A DNA stretch of 64,000 bases, taken from contig JAIXMP010000052.1 of assembly GCA_025677815.1 (NCBI GenBank), positions 152,260-216,259 of the forward strand, in the 5' to 3' direction. This document shows, in pieces, positions 50,003-63,815 of the stretch. A program made the position numbers and the translations under genes. Every line of letters begins with the position of its first letter. The stretch's first letter is position 1. The notes beneath the pieces were generated by a model. It made no database searches. It saw nothing but the letters and a program-made list of their open reading frames with translations, and had not been told where the DNA came from. This stretch comes from Phascolomyces articulosus. Its lineage: Eukaryota; Mucoromycota; Mucoromycetes; Mucorales; Lichtheimiaceae.

Positions 50003-50856
50003 GGCCTAAAAAAGAAGGTCACAAAAATCAAAAAAATAAAAAAGAAAAAGAGAAAGAGAAAGAAAGAAAAGGTTTTCTTTTTTGTTATTTCCAATATATA
50101 AAACAAAAAGAGGACAAGAAGAATAAGACCCAGTAGAAGAAAAAGAAGTAAAAAAAGATAATAATCAAAAAAGGGAGGAAGTAAAAAGAAGTTGTATATT
50201 ATTGTCATATAGGGGTCCATGATTTTTTTTTCTGTGTGTGTATCAGTACACAGAAATCACATTGACAACTCAAGTCTAATCATTCATTATCCCCCTTTTT
50301 TGACTTATAAAAAAATGTCTTTTTTCGGAAGGAGCTCATAAGTTTCTCCCTGCCAAAAAAAATATAAGTTGACCACAAGCTTTTTTTTAGTTCATAATAC
50401 AGAACTCCCCTAAGTTTAATGTCCTCCTTTGTCAGTGGACGTGTGTTCCAATATATATATAAACACAATAAAGAATATCTCTCCTGCTTTTTCTTTTCTT
50501 TTTTTGGATGTTAGTAATTGGTGGTGGTGATATTTAATAAGAAAATAGAAAATAAAATAATAAAATAAAATAATAAATGGAAAAATGGGATGTTGTGTGT
50601 GGATGGGGTGTTGCTATTGTTGATTTGACTGAGAGTGTAATGGGATGAAGGGCTATATATATATAAAGGGGAAGGTTGGTAGTGGTGTGGATAAGAGAAA
50701 TCTAGCTAAAAGAGAAAATGGATGGATGTTGCGTTTTATGGGATGAAGAAGACTATAACTACTACTAACAAACTAAACTACTTTTTTTTAAAAAAATCTT
50801 TTTGGATGGTGATGGGATATTATAATACTATATGGATAGATTCAAATACATTTTTT
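50003..50856. other. Intergenic (RasGEF 5' / karyopherin 3')
   Basis: Spacer within the left arm. It has A-rich sequence just upstream of the RasGEF ATG, a (TA)6 run near 50656-50667 and repeated AATAAAATA units near 50543-50577. No gene is seen. It is mirrored at 62962-63815 with single-base homopolymer differences. Confidence 0.7.
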
Positions 50857-53800
50857 TTACAAGAAACGACCCAATTCAGTGGATGCCAAGTTAAGTTCAG
50901 AAGATTGAGCATTCAATGCACGAATAAGTTCGATTAATTGTGCTCGGGTGGCATCACCAAGTTGCTCCTCATTTGATAACACGCTTGAAAAGATCGGCAA
51001 GAATTGAGGAATATGTCCCATCACCTGTACAACACACACGTTGTTTTTATAGAAAAATAAATAATTAGTCTTTGTACTTCTTCTTTCATTCTATTTCTCT
51101 CATGATATCTGGTATCCACTTTAAAAAAAAGATACTTACAAATGGATTGTTGGCACGGAACAAATGGAATAAACATTCAAACACAGGTTCATTCTCGGCA
51201 TAATCTGATTTTAATGGAAGTGCATTAAGGAAGACAGGTAACACTTGATCGAGCGGAACAGCATTAGGATGAGCAATAATCAATCGTGCAACTGCACCGG
51301 ATGCATTATCCGTAGTACCCGGAAGGTTTTGGTTTTCAAACAGAGGGTGCAAGACAGACAAGATCGTCGGGTATTGCCTAATAAAGTATCATAAGTATCA
51401 TATCTATTTTGGCTTTTTGACCATAACACATTTATTCCCCTTTTCCCTCCCCCCTCAATTTTTGTCTCACACATGTGGTAGTATGTGTTGTAAAAATATA
51501 TAATTTAAAATAAAGCTTAAACTTACTGGGAAAGATCTGTTTCAGTGTTTTTAACAAGAACACCAAGTGCAAAAGCAGCATTGCTTCGAACAGTTTCTTC
51601 TTCATCACCAGCTGCCTTCAAGAATAATTGAAGAAGCATTTCAGTATGTGGGGTAACACCTGATTTGATACCACCAACACATTCACCAAGACAACCGGTA
51701 GCCATCAAACGTTCTCCAGGACCCTTTGTTGATTTCTAAATTATTTAAAAAGGTTAGTTATTTTGTTTTGATATCATGCAACATATGGGGTGTTATGCAA
51801 CGGTAAAAGAAAAAAAATAGATACTTGCATAATATTTGGTAATGAGTGGCAAGAAGACATTAAAGAAGGACATGTAGCCTTGACCGATGGTTTCACAAAG
51901 GGCAGCCACCAAGTCCGCTGCTGCTGCAATCAACAAAGACTCGGATTCAGCTTCTTCATCTTCATCGACAACATCTTCCACATCATAAGTTTCTTGACAA
52001 GTCGATCGCTTTTCAAAGATTTCCAAAATATGATCAGAAATATCCTGAACGTCTAGTTATAAGGATGATGATCATCATCATAAAACAGGTAAGTATGACA
52101 AAAGAAAAATATTTTTTTATAGATATAAATGAATGACTTACGATCGGCAACAACGCAAGGGCCCATTAATTTAAGTGCTTGAATCAACTCTTTGCAGATC
52201 TGTACGGCAACCATACGATCATCTTCATCACTCCACATGGTCAAAACAGTAGGAATAGCCAATTGAAGGATCTTTTGAACATTTTCATGGACAGGATAGC
52301 TGACAGGAAGACCTTGGACCCAATCACTGTTGCTGGAAAGAGAATAGAAAGTCTTGATATAAGAGAACAAACTTCCCAAAGAAGCCTTACGAACACCATC
52401 AAAGAGATGACCAGTAGCTTCAACAAGAGCTTGAAGGGATTCATCAACATAAGGTAAAAAGTGACTACGGGTGTTTTCAAACAATTCACCAAGAGCATCA
52501 CAAGCGAATTCCTTTTCATCAGCAATAGCCGAGTTAAAGTTAAGACCACTCAAATCATCTTCATCGATATCATCATCCTCGTCATCACCGACGGTCAAAT
52601 CAATTTCGGTTTCCAAATTGGGTTCGTTGCTTTCTTCAGCCTTGCAAGAATGAAGAATGGCAGGCATGATGGTGGGTAAAAAGGGAGCAAATTCTTCACC
52701 AAAAACACCAGCAATCACCGAGAAGAATGCATAAGAACATTCACGCAAACGAGGTGAATCCAATGTCAATTGCTCAATAGCCAAGTTCATAAAGTCTTGA
52801 GTATGAGGACGGAACATTTCAGCGCCGACGGCTTCAGCAATAGCACCAGCGGTATCAGTAGCAACACCGCGCAACAAGGCTTCATCGGATCCATTGGTAG
52901 CAGACATAAAGTTACGGATACGAGGCATGACTTCACCAAAGTAAGGTTGGAAACCTTCGCTTGCAGAATGAGCAGCACTGCCAATAGCACCCAAAGCAGT
53001 AGCCTTGGTATCGGTTTGTTGAGCATTGTCCAATAACCAAATAAGCTTTTCCATCAACATAGGGAGGTATTGAAGTACTTCACCTTCGAGACCATCCAAC
53101 ATGGGGTCAAGGGCATTGCAAGCATGTTTGGTGATTTCTGGGTTGGTGTCATTAAGCAAGTTAAAGACAAGGGGCATGATGGCTTGATGGTGCTCGGCCA
53201 TTTCCACAGGTAATTCTTCTGCAAGGCAGCTGAGTGCCATGCATGCTGCACGGCGGACAATCATTTCGGGATCTTGAAGACCAGCACATACGATGGGAAG
53301 AATTTCCTTGAGCATGGTAGAGATGTATTCAGCACAACCTTCAATAATGACAGCGACACTCATCATGGCTGCCTTACGGTGACCAGCAGATTGATTTTGC
53401 ATATAATTCACAACAATAGGCATCATAATAGGGACAATTTGTTGAGGGGGCATGTTGGATGCAAGTGCATTCATCACCTTGAATGCTGTCTAATAATCAT
53501 AAAAACCATAAGCATCATTATCAATACAAAAAGTTTAAGCCTCGTGACATTTCTTATATCTTTTTTTCTTCTTTCATGTCAACTTACTCGTGATGGAGAA
53601 TCATCATCGACATCCTCAGGGTCCTCTTCAGTGCCAATAGGGATGATACTTTCAATAATAGGTGCAACGAGCTTAAGAGACTTAATCTTGCTTTGTTTGC
53701 TAATTATAGAAAAAAATCATTTACATTCATTTCGTTAGTTTTGACGATATTTTTTTGCCTCATGATTATTATTTATCAAAAGGAGCAAGAGCGTGAATAC

Positions 53801-55295
53801 TTACTAGATGGAGCCCCACATAAGAGAATTCAAAGCCAATTCACGAAGAGAATCGTCTAATTCATGACTAGAAGCAACGGTCAATAAGAAACGAATAAGC
53901 TCAGCAAGATGATCCGAGAGGAAAGGTGTATCCTATATATAAAAAGTTATAAAACAAACAACAAAAAACGAACATCGTTAATTACATTTTGATATTAAAG
54001 AAAGAAAATAATAATATAATCCGAGTTTTTTTTTTTTTGCTTTTTGGGGGTTTTCTCCTTTTTATGCTTTTTTGTCTATTCTCCTTTCCCTGTAAAACTT
54101 ACCAACATGAAAAGATTCTCGATAACTTCAAAGATTTCTCGGGCGTTCTTATCATCATTCTCCTTGAGAGATGCTTCCAACACGTTTACCATAGCAGGAA
54201 TCATTTGCTTGAAGGCATTCTATAATAATAATGGTTGAGTTATAAAAATAAACTTTTTTGTTGTAACGCGTTTAAGAAATAGCTTACAATATTATCTTTG
54301 TCTTCAGGGTCAATGAACTCTGCCAACTTGCCAAGAGCACTAACGAAACGAATAGCATGAAAAACAGTTCCTCTCCATCATTAGTTTCTCCCTCTTCTTT
54401 CTCTTTCTCTCTTTTTTTTTTATAAAACCTACAGGACAGTAGTAGCACGAACTTCTTGACTTTCAGGATCAACAATAGTCTTGGAGAAAAGCTCAAAGAG
54501 GTGGGCAGTTTGGTTCATCAAGAATTCTGCAATCACTTCAAAAAGAGTATAGATACAATATATACCGACTTCACGGTGAGCAACAGTACCACTGGAACTG
54601 GCTTGGTTCAAGAAAGTCAATAATTCAGGCCACTTGTTTTCAGCAATATCAATACGAGCAATCGACGAAATGGAACGAGCAATGGCATGACGAACAAGAT
54701 TACTAGGATTATCAAAGAAAAAAAAAAGGCGTAAAAAAATGAGTATGACTTGTTTCATGATCATCGGGACAACACACCAATTGCTTTAGTACTCTTTTTT
54801 CCAACTCTCTCCTTTCCAAACCATGTGTTATTCAATACTTACTGTTGTTCAGAAAGAACAACTTGAAGCAACTGAGCACGAATGGGACCACGTGCTGATT
54901 CGTCCACCTTGAGCCACCACTTTGAGACGCGTTTACGAAGTTCAACCGCGGCAAGTTGACGTACCTCGAACATGGTACTGGTACTAATGACTTGAACCAA
55001 AGCAGGAATACATTCAGGAGAAGCATACACTTGAGTGTTCAAAGTCGAAGTGATCTAAATTATAAAGATATTTATAAATCAATACCACCACTATATGGGT
55101 TCTTTTCTTGACCCTCAATCACCATAATAAAAACAAACTTACGTTACGAATAGTTTCTGAATCCTGGGCTCTGGCCAGTTGAGACAAAAGCTCCTCTACC
55201 GATCTCTATATAAACATTGGAAAATCTTGTATAAGCATCTGTCTTATTCTTGATATACATATATAATAGAGTCATTAGAAACTTACAGCGTCCAT
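50857..55295 (-). CDS. KAP123: Karyopherin beta, importin-4 / Kap123 type (left copy)
   Basis: Minus-strand gene of about 1,090 residues, with ATG at 55295 in a three-codon first exon (MDA) and stop at 50857. It is an all-helical HEAT-repeat protein. The N terminus has an importin-like region (VQVISTSTMFEVRQLAAVELRKRVSKWW; NKWPELLTFLNQAS; HREVGIYCIYTLFEVI). The large central exon (about 53477-52142) contains repeated HEAT units (GHRKAAMMSVAVIIEGCAEY; VRRAACMALSCLAEELP; ITKHACNALDPMLDGL) and an acidic loop (VGDDEDDDIDEDDLSG). A further acidic patch follows (VDEDEEAESE). Kap123/importin-4 carries ribosomal proteins and histones into the nucleus and releases them on RanGTP. All splice junctions I checked stay in frame and I saw no disabling change. 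Its mirror copy is at 58522-62961. Confidence 0.93.
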
Positions 55296-56346
55296 TATTG
55301 CCCGAGTATAAGTTTGGGTGAATAAAATAAAAAAAGAGAGAAAGAGGAAGTGTAGTTGCAGAAAAAATTTTTTTCGCTTTTTCTTTATCCACTCTGCTTT
55401 CTCTTTTGTTGCTTTGCAGCACTTTTTTTTTCCAGCGGAAACGAAAAAAAAGGTGGTGTTTGTGTAACTAAGTCGCGTGCCTGAATACTTTTTTTTAATA
55501 AAAAGAACTTTTGCTTATGATCTTTTTTACGCGTCAATCTTTGATAGAATATATAGGACGATTGTGATGTAGAAGTATTAGAATATGATATAAAGGGGTG
55601 TGTGTAAATGTAAATATGTAAAATGATGATCCTTTTACTGAAATGAAAAAAGCTTATTATTGTGTGTATGTAATAGAACACTCAGTCTCTTGAAGAGAAA
55701 GTAGTACTACGCACTTGTATTTTTAAAGTCAAGTGTGATTTTTATTGTTTTACAACGCGTTGAAACTTGGAAAATGATCAAATTGAAAGTCACCAAAATC
55801 GAAATTTTGAACTGCAGAGTTTCATTATATACCATCTTCACGAGAAGTACATACCACCAAGCAAGATTCTTCTTAGCTGACTGTAACTTTTTTTTAATAG
55901 TACGTACAACTGTCCTGGGGTGGTTAAATAAAAGTATCAAATCGTATTTTTTGTGAGAGTATGCTTGAGAATCTATTTTGAAATATATAAATGGTCACTT
56001 TCCTTCAGGACCAGCAAAAACCACCACATTTCACAAATAAAAGAACCAATTATACAAAAAGGAAGAATGTTTTATTATTAATCAATGATAATTTTAAATG
56101 TATATATGGTGAATAATTATATGCATTTTGAAAAAGGAAGTAATATTATTCTTAATGTTTATATCAAGCTATGGGTACAAAAAGTAGTTTACCCTGGATG
56201 GTATTTGTATCGATAAAGATAAAAACGTTTAGATGTATGATCCCATTGCAGCTTGATGATGCACTTTGAAAGACTAGACTTAATTGACTTTGTATATGCA
56301 AAAGAAGTGTACAAATTACCATCATACTACATTATCAGTGTACTCA
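55296..56346. other. Karyopherin promoter and repeat junction (left arm)
   Basis: 55296-55700 is the pyrimidine/purine-rich promoter and leader of the karyopherin. 55740-56160 has no recognisable gene. 56166-56310 is a copy of the dispersed repeat also at 33830-34020. It joins the F-box palindrome fragment at about 56310. Confidence 0.6.
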
Positions 56347-56840
56347 TCAATTCACAAGAAAAACATCAACATGTGTTTGAAATGTAGACAAAAGCATCTC
56401 GAAAAGTTTCTCGAGACTTCGCATCCCAGTGCAAACGAAAAAAATTTGGAAGTAAGGTAGCAGTTTGAAGATCAAATAGCTCATGAGAAGAAACCAACGC
56501 TGAAACGAAAGAAAGAGTTGAAAAGCACATTGACTACAAACGACACTGCATATGATGTAGAAAATAGTTATCACACTGGTCATGTTGAAGATGAAGAATA
56601 AAATGCCAACGATATGCTTAAGCAAACAGTAGCCGGAAGAAATTGACAACTTGCAGAACAAACAGCAGATGAAGAAAAACGAAAGGAAAAACTTCGGGCA
56701 AGACTTGCTGAATATGACATTGAATTGACACCAGAGAAGACTGCAACTGGATATATCCGCACAGGTAAGAATTTCAATGAAACTATTGATAATCAATTAG
56801 CATTTCGTAGATCGCGAGTTAATCGGTCATTACATAAATA
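56310..56840 (+). pseudogene. Truncated F-box pseudogene, palindrome 2 left arm
   Basis: Corresponds to 35115-35655 of the palindrome 1 pseudogene, lacking the F-box itself. The first 95 bases (to about 56405) are clearly diverged from copy 1. From there inward the sequence appears identical to it, including all stop codons. No coding capacity is expected. Confidence 0.75.
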
Positions 56841-56862
56841 ATAGTATAAATGATGTAAAAAA

Positions 56863-56956
56863 CAAACAACCGTGAAAGTAATGAGAGAAAGGAAACCCAC
56901 CCCTGTCCTGCACCGAAGTGCTACCTCCCTCCTCTCACTACATCCACGGATTGTTC
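56863..56956. other. 94-bp spacer at centre of giant inverted repeat
   Basis: Same 94-bp sequence as the spacer of palindrome 1 (35677-35770). It is the symmetry centre of the whole 49.8-64 kb inverted repeat. Confidence 0.9.
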
Positions 56957-56978
56957 TTTTTTACATCATTTATACTAT

Positions 56979-57505
56979 TATTTATGTAATGACCGATTAA
57001 CTCGCGATCTACGAAATGCTAATTGATTATCAATAGTTTCATTGAAATTCTTACCTGTGCGGATATATCCAGTTGCAGTCTTCTCTGGTGTCAATTCAAT
57101 GTCATATTCAGCAAGTCTTGCCCGAAGTTTTTCCTTTCGTTTTTCTTCATCTGCTGTTTGTTCTGCAAGTTGTCAATTTCTTCCGGCTACTGTTTGCTTA
57201 AGCATATCGTTGGCATTTTATTCTTCATCTTCAACATGACCAGTGTGATAACTATTTTCTACATCATATGCAGTGTCGTTTGTAGTCAATGTGCTTTTCA
57301 ACTCTTTCTTTCGTTTCAGCGTTGGTTTCTTCTCATGAGCTATTTGATCTTCAAACTGCTACCTTACTTCCAAATTTTTTTCGTTTGCACTGGGATGCGA
57401 AGTCTCGAGAAACTCTTCGAAATGCTTTTGTCTACATTTCAAACACATGTTGATGTCTTTCTTGTGTATTGCTGAGTACACTGATAATGTGTATGAGGTA
57501 ATTTG
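56979..57505 (-). pseudogene. Truncated F-box pseudogene, palindrome 2 right arm
   Basis: Mirror of the pseudogene fragment at 56310-56840. From 57415 to about 57480 this arm matches palindrome 1 rather than its own partner arm. Beyond 57480 it switches to the diverged version. Confidence 0.75.
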
Positions 57506-58521
57506 TACACTTCTTTTGCATATACAAAGTCAATTAAGTCTAGTCTTTCAAAGTGCATCATCAAGCTGCAATGGGATCATACATCTAAACGTTTTTATCT
57601 TTATCGATACAAATACCATCCAGGGTAAACTACTTTTTGTACCCATAGCTTGATATAAACATTAAGAATAATATTACTTCCTTTTTCAAAATGCATATAA
57701 TTATTCACCATATATACATTTAAAATTATCATTGATTAATAATAAAACATTCTTCCTTTTTGTATAATTGGTTCTTTTATTTGTGAAATGTGGTGGTTTT
57801 TGCTGGTCCTGAAGGAAAGTGACCATTTATATATTTCAAAATAGATTCTCAAGCATACTCTCACAAAAAATACGATTTGATACTTTTATTTAACCACCCC
57901 AGGACAGTTGTACGTACTATTAAAAAAAGTTACAGTCAGCTAAGAAGAATCTTGCTTGGTGGTATGTACTTCTCGTGAAGATGGTATATAATGAAACTCT
58001 GCAGTTCAAAATTTCGATTTTTGGTGACTTTCAATTTGATCATTTTCCAAGTTTCAACGCGTTGTAAAACAATAAAAATCACACTTGACTTTAAAAATAC
58101 AAGTGCGTAGTACTACTTTCTCTTCAAGAGACTGAGTGTTCTATTACATACACACAATAATAAGCTTTTTTCATTTCAGTAAAAGGATCATCATTTTACA
58201 TATTTACATTTACACACACCCCTTTATATCATATTCTAATACTTCTACATCACAATCGTCCTATATATTCTATCAAAGATTGACGCGTAAAAAAGATCAT
58301 AAGCAAAAGTTCTTTTTATTAAAAAAAAGTATTCAGGCACGCGACTTAGTTACACAAACACCACCTTTTTTTTCGTTTCCGCTGGAAAAAAAAAGTGCTG
58401 CAAAGCAACAAAAGAGAAAGCAGAGTGGATAAAGAAAAAGCGAAAAAAATTTTTTCTGCAACTACACTTCCTCTTTCTCTCTTTTTTTATTTTATTCACC
58501 CAAACTTATACTCGGGCAATA
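57506..58521. other. Repeat junction and karyopherin promoter (right arm)
   Basis: Mirror of the left-arm region: the dispersed repeat in inverted orientation at 57515-57655, then gene-free AT-rich sequence, then the karyopherin promoter and leader at about 58115-58521. Confidence 0.6.
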
Positions 58522-61500
58522 ATGGACGCTGTAAGTTTCTAATGACTCTATTATATATGTATATCAAGAATAAGACAGATGCTTATACAAGATTTTCCAA
58601 TGTTTATATAGAGATCGGTAGAGGAGCTTTTGTCTCAACTGGCCAGAGCCCAGGATTCAGAAACTATTCGTAACGTAAGTTTGTTTTTATTATGGTGATT
58701 GAGGGTCAAGAAAAGAACCCATATAGTGGTGGTATTGATTTATAAATATCTTTATAATTTAGATCACTTCGACTTTGAACACTCAAGTGTATGCTTCTCC
58801 TGAATGTATTCCTGCTTTGGTTCAAGTCATTAGTACCAGTACCATGTTCGAGGTACGTCAACTTGCCGCGGTTGAACTTCGTAAACGCGTCTCAAAGTGG
58901 TGGCTCAAGGTGGACGAATCAGCACGTGGTCCCATTCGTGCTCAGTTGCTTCAAGTTGTTCTTTCTGAACAACAGTAAGTATTGAATAACACATGGTTTG
59001 GAAAGGAGAGAGTTGGAAAAAAGAGTACTAAAGCAATTGGTGTGTTGTCCCGATGATCATGAAACAAGTCATACTCATTTTTTTACGCCTTTTTTTTTTC
59101 TTTGATAATCCTAGTAATCTTGTTCGTCATGCCATTGCTCGTTCCATTTCGTCGATTGCTCGTATTGATATTGCTGAAAACAAGTGGCCTGAATTATTGA
59201 CTTTCTTGAACCAAGCCAGTTCCAGTGGTACTGTTGCTCACCGTGAAGTCGGTATATATTGTATCTATACTCTTTTTGAAGTGATTGCAGAATTCTTGAT
59301 GAACCAAACTGCCCACCTCTTTGAGCTTTTCTCCAAGACTATTGTTGATCCTGAAAGTCAAGAAGTTCGTGCTACTACTGTCCTGTAGGTTTTATAAAAA
59401 AAAAAGAGAGAAAGAGAAAGAAGAGGGAGAAACTAATGATGGAGAGGAACTGTTTTTCATGCTATTCGTTTCGTTAGTGCTCTTGGCAAGTTGGCAGAGT
59501 TCATTGACCCTGAAGACAAAGATAATATTGTAAGCTATTTCTTAAACGCGTTACAACAAAAAAGTTTATTTTTATAACTCAACCATTATTATTATAGAAT
59601 GCCTTCAAGCAAATGATTCCTGCTATGGTAAACGTGTTGGAAGCATCTCTCAAGGAGAATGATGATAAGAACGCCCGAGAAATCTTTGAAGTTATCGAGA
59701 ATCTTTTCATGTTGGTAAGTTTTACAGGGAAAGGAGAATAGACAAAAAAGCATAAAAAGGAGAAAACCCCCAAAAAGCAAAAAAAAAAAAACTCGGATTA
59801 TATTATTATTTTCTTTCTTTAATATCAAAATGTAATTAACGATGTTCGTTTTTTGTTGTTTGTTTTATAACTTTTTATATATAGGATACACCTTTCCTCT
59901 CGGATCATCTTGCTGAGCTTATTCGTTTCTTATTGACCGTTGCTTCTAGTCATGAATTAGACGATTCTCTTCGTGAATTGGCTTTGAATTCTCTTATGTG
60001 GGGCTCCATCTAGTAAGTATTCACGCTCTTGCTCCTTTTGATAAATAATAATCATGAGGCAAAAAAATATCGTCAAAACTAACGAAATGAATGTAAATGA
60101 TTTTTTTCTATAATTAGCAAACAAAGCAAGATTAAGTCTCTTAAGCTCGTTGCACCTATTATTGAAAGTATCATCCCTATTGGCACTGAAGAGGACCCTG
60201 AGGATGTCGATGATGATTCTCCATCACGAGTAAGTTGACATGAAAGAAGAAAAAAAGATATAAGAAATGTCACGAGGCTTAAACTTTTTGTATTGATAAT
60301 GATGCTTATGGTTTTTATGATTATTAGACAGCATTCAAGGTGATGAATGCACTTGCATCCAACATGCCCCCTCAACAAATTGTCCCTATTATGATGCCTA
60401 TTGTTGTGAATTATATGCAAAATCAATCTGCTGGTCACCGTAAGGCAGCCATGATGAGTGTCGCTGTCATTATTGAAGGTTGTGCTGAATACATCTCTAC
60501 CATGCTCAAGGAAATTCTTCCCATCGTATGTGCTGGTCTTCAAGATCCCGAAATGATTGTCCGCCGTGCAGCATGCATGGCACTCAGCTGCCTTGCAGAA
60601 GAATTACCTGTGGAAATGGCCGAGCACCATCAAGCCATCATGCCCCTTGTCTTTAACTTGCTTAATGACACCAACCCAGAAATCACCAAACATGCTTGCA
60701 ATGCCCTTGACCCCATGTTGGATGGTCTCGAAGGTGAAGTACTTCAATACCTCCCTATGTTGATGGAAAAGCTTATTTGGTTATTGGACAATGCTCAACA
60801 AACCGATACCAAGGCTACTGCTTTGGGTGCTATTGGCAGTGCTGCTCATTCTGCAAGCGAAGGTTTCCAACCTTACTTTGGTGAAGTCATGCCTCGTATC
60901 CGTAACTTTATGTCTGCTACCAATGGATCCGATGAAGCCTTGTTGCGCGGTGTTGCTACTGATACCGCTGGTGCTATTGCTGAAGCCGTCGGCGCTGAAA
61001 TGTTCCGTCCTCATACTCAAGACTTTATGAACTTGGCTATTGAGCAATTGACATTGGATTCACCTCGTTTGCGTGAATGTTCTTATGCATTCTTCTCGGT
61101 GATTGCTGGTGTTTTTGGTGAAGAATTTGCTCCCTTTTTACCCACCATCATGCCTGCCATTCTTCATTCTTGCAAGGCTGAAGAAAGCAACGAACCCAAT
61201 TTGGAAACCGAAATTGATTTGACCGTCGGTGATGACGAGGATGATGATATCGATGAAGATGATTTGAGTGGTCTTAACTTTAACTCGGCTATTGCTGATG
61301 AAAAGGAATTCGCTTGTGATGCTCTTGGTGAATTGTTTGAAAACACCCGTAGTCACTTTTTACCTTATGTTGATGAATCCCTTCAAGCTCTTGTTGAAGC
61401 TACTGGTCATCTCTTTGATGGTGTTCGTAAGGCTTCTTTGGGAAGTTTGTTCTCTTATATCAAGACTTTCTATTCTCTTTCCAGCAACAGTGATTGGGTC

Positions 61501-62961
61501 CAAGGTCTTCCTGTCAGCTATCCTGTCCATGAAAATGTTCAAAAGATCCTTCAATTGGCTATTCCTACTGTTTTGACCATGTGGAGTGATGAAGATGATC
61601 GTATGGTTGCCGTACAGATCTGCAAAGAGTTGATTCAAGCACTTAAATTAATGGGCCCTTGCGTTGTTGCCGATCGTAAGTCATTCATTTATATCTATAA
61701 AAAAATATTTTTCTTTTGTCATACTTACCTGTTTTATGATGATGATCATCATCCTTATAACTAGACGTTCAGGATATTTCTGATCATATTTTGGAAATCT
61801 TTGAAAAGCGATCGACTTGTCAAGAAACTTATGATGTGGAAGATGTTGTCGATGAAGATGAAGAAGCTGAATCCGAGTCTTTGTTGATTGCAGCAGCAGC
61901 GGACTTGGTGGCTGCCCTTTGTGAAACCATCGGTCAAGGCTACATGTCCTTCTTTAATGTCTTCTTGCCACTCATTACCAAATATTATGCAAGTATCTAT
62001 TTTTTTTTCTTTTACCGTTGCATAACACCCCATATGTTGCATGATATCAAAACAAAATAACTAACCTTTTTAAATAATTTAGAAATCAACAAAGGGTCCT
62101 GGAGAACGTTTGATGGCTACCGGTTGTCTTGGTGAATGTGTTGGTGGTATCAAATCAGGTGTTACCCCACATACTGAAATGCTTCTTCAATTATTCTTGA
62201 AGGCAGCTGGTGATGAAGAAGAAACTGTTCGAAGCAATGCTGCTTTTGCACTTGGTGTTCTTGTTAAAAACACTGAAACAGATCTTTCCCAGTAAGTTTA
62301 AGCTTTATTTTAAATTATATATTTTTACAACACATACTACCACATGTGTGAGACAAAAATTGAGGGGGGAGGGAAAAGGGGAATAAATGTGTTATGGTCA
62401 AAAAGCCAAAATAGATATGATACTTATGATACTTTATTAGGCAATACCCGACGATCTTGTCTGTCTTGCACCCTCTGTTTGAAAACCAAAACCTTCCGGG
62501 TACTACGGATAATGCATCCGGTGCAGTTGCACGATTGATTATTGCTCATCCTAATGCTGTTCCGCTCGATCAAGTGTTACCTGTCTTCCTTAATGCACTT
62601 CCATTAAAATCAGATTATGCCGAGAATGAACCTGTGTTTGAATGTTTATTCCATTTGTTCCGTGCCAACAATCCATTTGTAAGTATCTTTTTTTTAAAGT
62701 GGATACCAGATATCATGAGAGAAATAGAATGAAAGAAGAAGTACAAAGACTAATTATTTATTTTTCTATAAAAACAACGTGTGTGTTGTACAGGTGATGG
62801 GACATATTCCTCAATTCTTGCCGATCTTTTCAAGCGTGTTATCAAATGAGGAGCAACTTGGTGATGCCACCCGAGCACAATTAATCGAACTTATTCGTGC
62901 ATTGAATGCTCAATCTTCTGAACTTAACTTGGCATCCACTGAATTGGGTCGTTTCTTGTAA
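58522..62961 (+). CDS. KAP123: Karyopherin beta, importin-4 / Kap123 type (right copy)
   Basis: Plus-strand mirror copy of the gene at 50857-55295. First exons are 58522-58530, 58612-58674, 58763-58974 and 59115-59384; the stop is at 62959-62961. The large central exon (60340 to about 61675) translates identically to the left copy. The only difference noticed within the gene is one extra T in an intronic run near 62010, which does not affect coding. If the inverted duplication is real, the genome has two intact, divergently oriented copies; if it is an assembly fold-back, this is the same gene read twice. Confidence 0.9.
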
Positions 62962-63815
62962 AAAAAATGTATTTGAATCTATCCATATAGTATTATAATA
63001 TCCCATCACCATCCAAAAAGATTTTTTTAAAAAAAAGTAGTTTAGTTTGTTAGTAGTAGTTATAGTCTTCTTCATCCCATAAAACGCAACATCCATCCAT
63101 TTTCTCTTTTAGCTAGATTTCTCTTATCCACACCACTACCAACCTTCCCCTTTATATATATATAGCCCTTCATCCCATTACACTCTCAGTCAAATCAACA
63201 ATAGCAACACCCCATCCACACACAACATCCCATTTTTCCATTTATTATTTTATTTTATTATTTTATTTCTATTTTCTTATTAAATATCACCACCACCAAT
63301 TACTAACATCCAAAAAAAGAAAAGAAAAAGCAGGAGAGATATTCTTTATTGTGTTTATATATATATTGGAACACACGTCCACTGACAAAGGAGGACATTA
63401 AACTTAGGGGAGTTCTGTATTATGAACTAAAAAAAAGCTTGTGGTCAACTTATATTTTTTTTGGCAGGGAGAAACTTATGAGCTCCTTCCGAAAAAGACA
63501 TTTTTTTATAAGTCAAAAAAGGGGGATAATGAATGATTAGACTTGAGTTGTCAATGTGATTTCTGTGTACTGATACACACACAGAAAAAAAAATCATGGA
63601 CCCCTATATGACAATAATATACAACTTCTTTTTACTTCCTCCCTTTTTTGATTATTATCTTTTTTTACTTCTTTTTCTTCTACTGGGTCTTATTCTTCTT
63701 GTCCTCTTTTTGTTTTATATATTGGAAATAACAAAAAAGAAACCTTTTCTTTCTTTCTCTTTCTCTTTTTCTTTTTTTTATTTTTTTGATTTTTTGTGAC
63801 CTTCTTTTTTAGGCC
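62962..63815. other. Intergenic (karyopherin 3' / RasGEF 5'), right arm
   Basis: Mirror of 50003-50856 with a few single-base homopolymer differences. No gene is seen. Confidence 0.7.

Larger units (their letters stand above)
49817..56862. repeat. Giant inverted repeat, left arm
   Basis: Reverse complement of 56957-64000. Paired coordinates sum to 113817-113819 along the whole length (for example 55295 with 58522, 53477 with 60340, 50002 with 63816). The arm contains the RasGEF 5' end, the whole karyopherin gene and half of palindrome 2. The repeat continues past the right window edge, so its true length is unknown. Confidence 0.97.
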
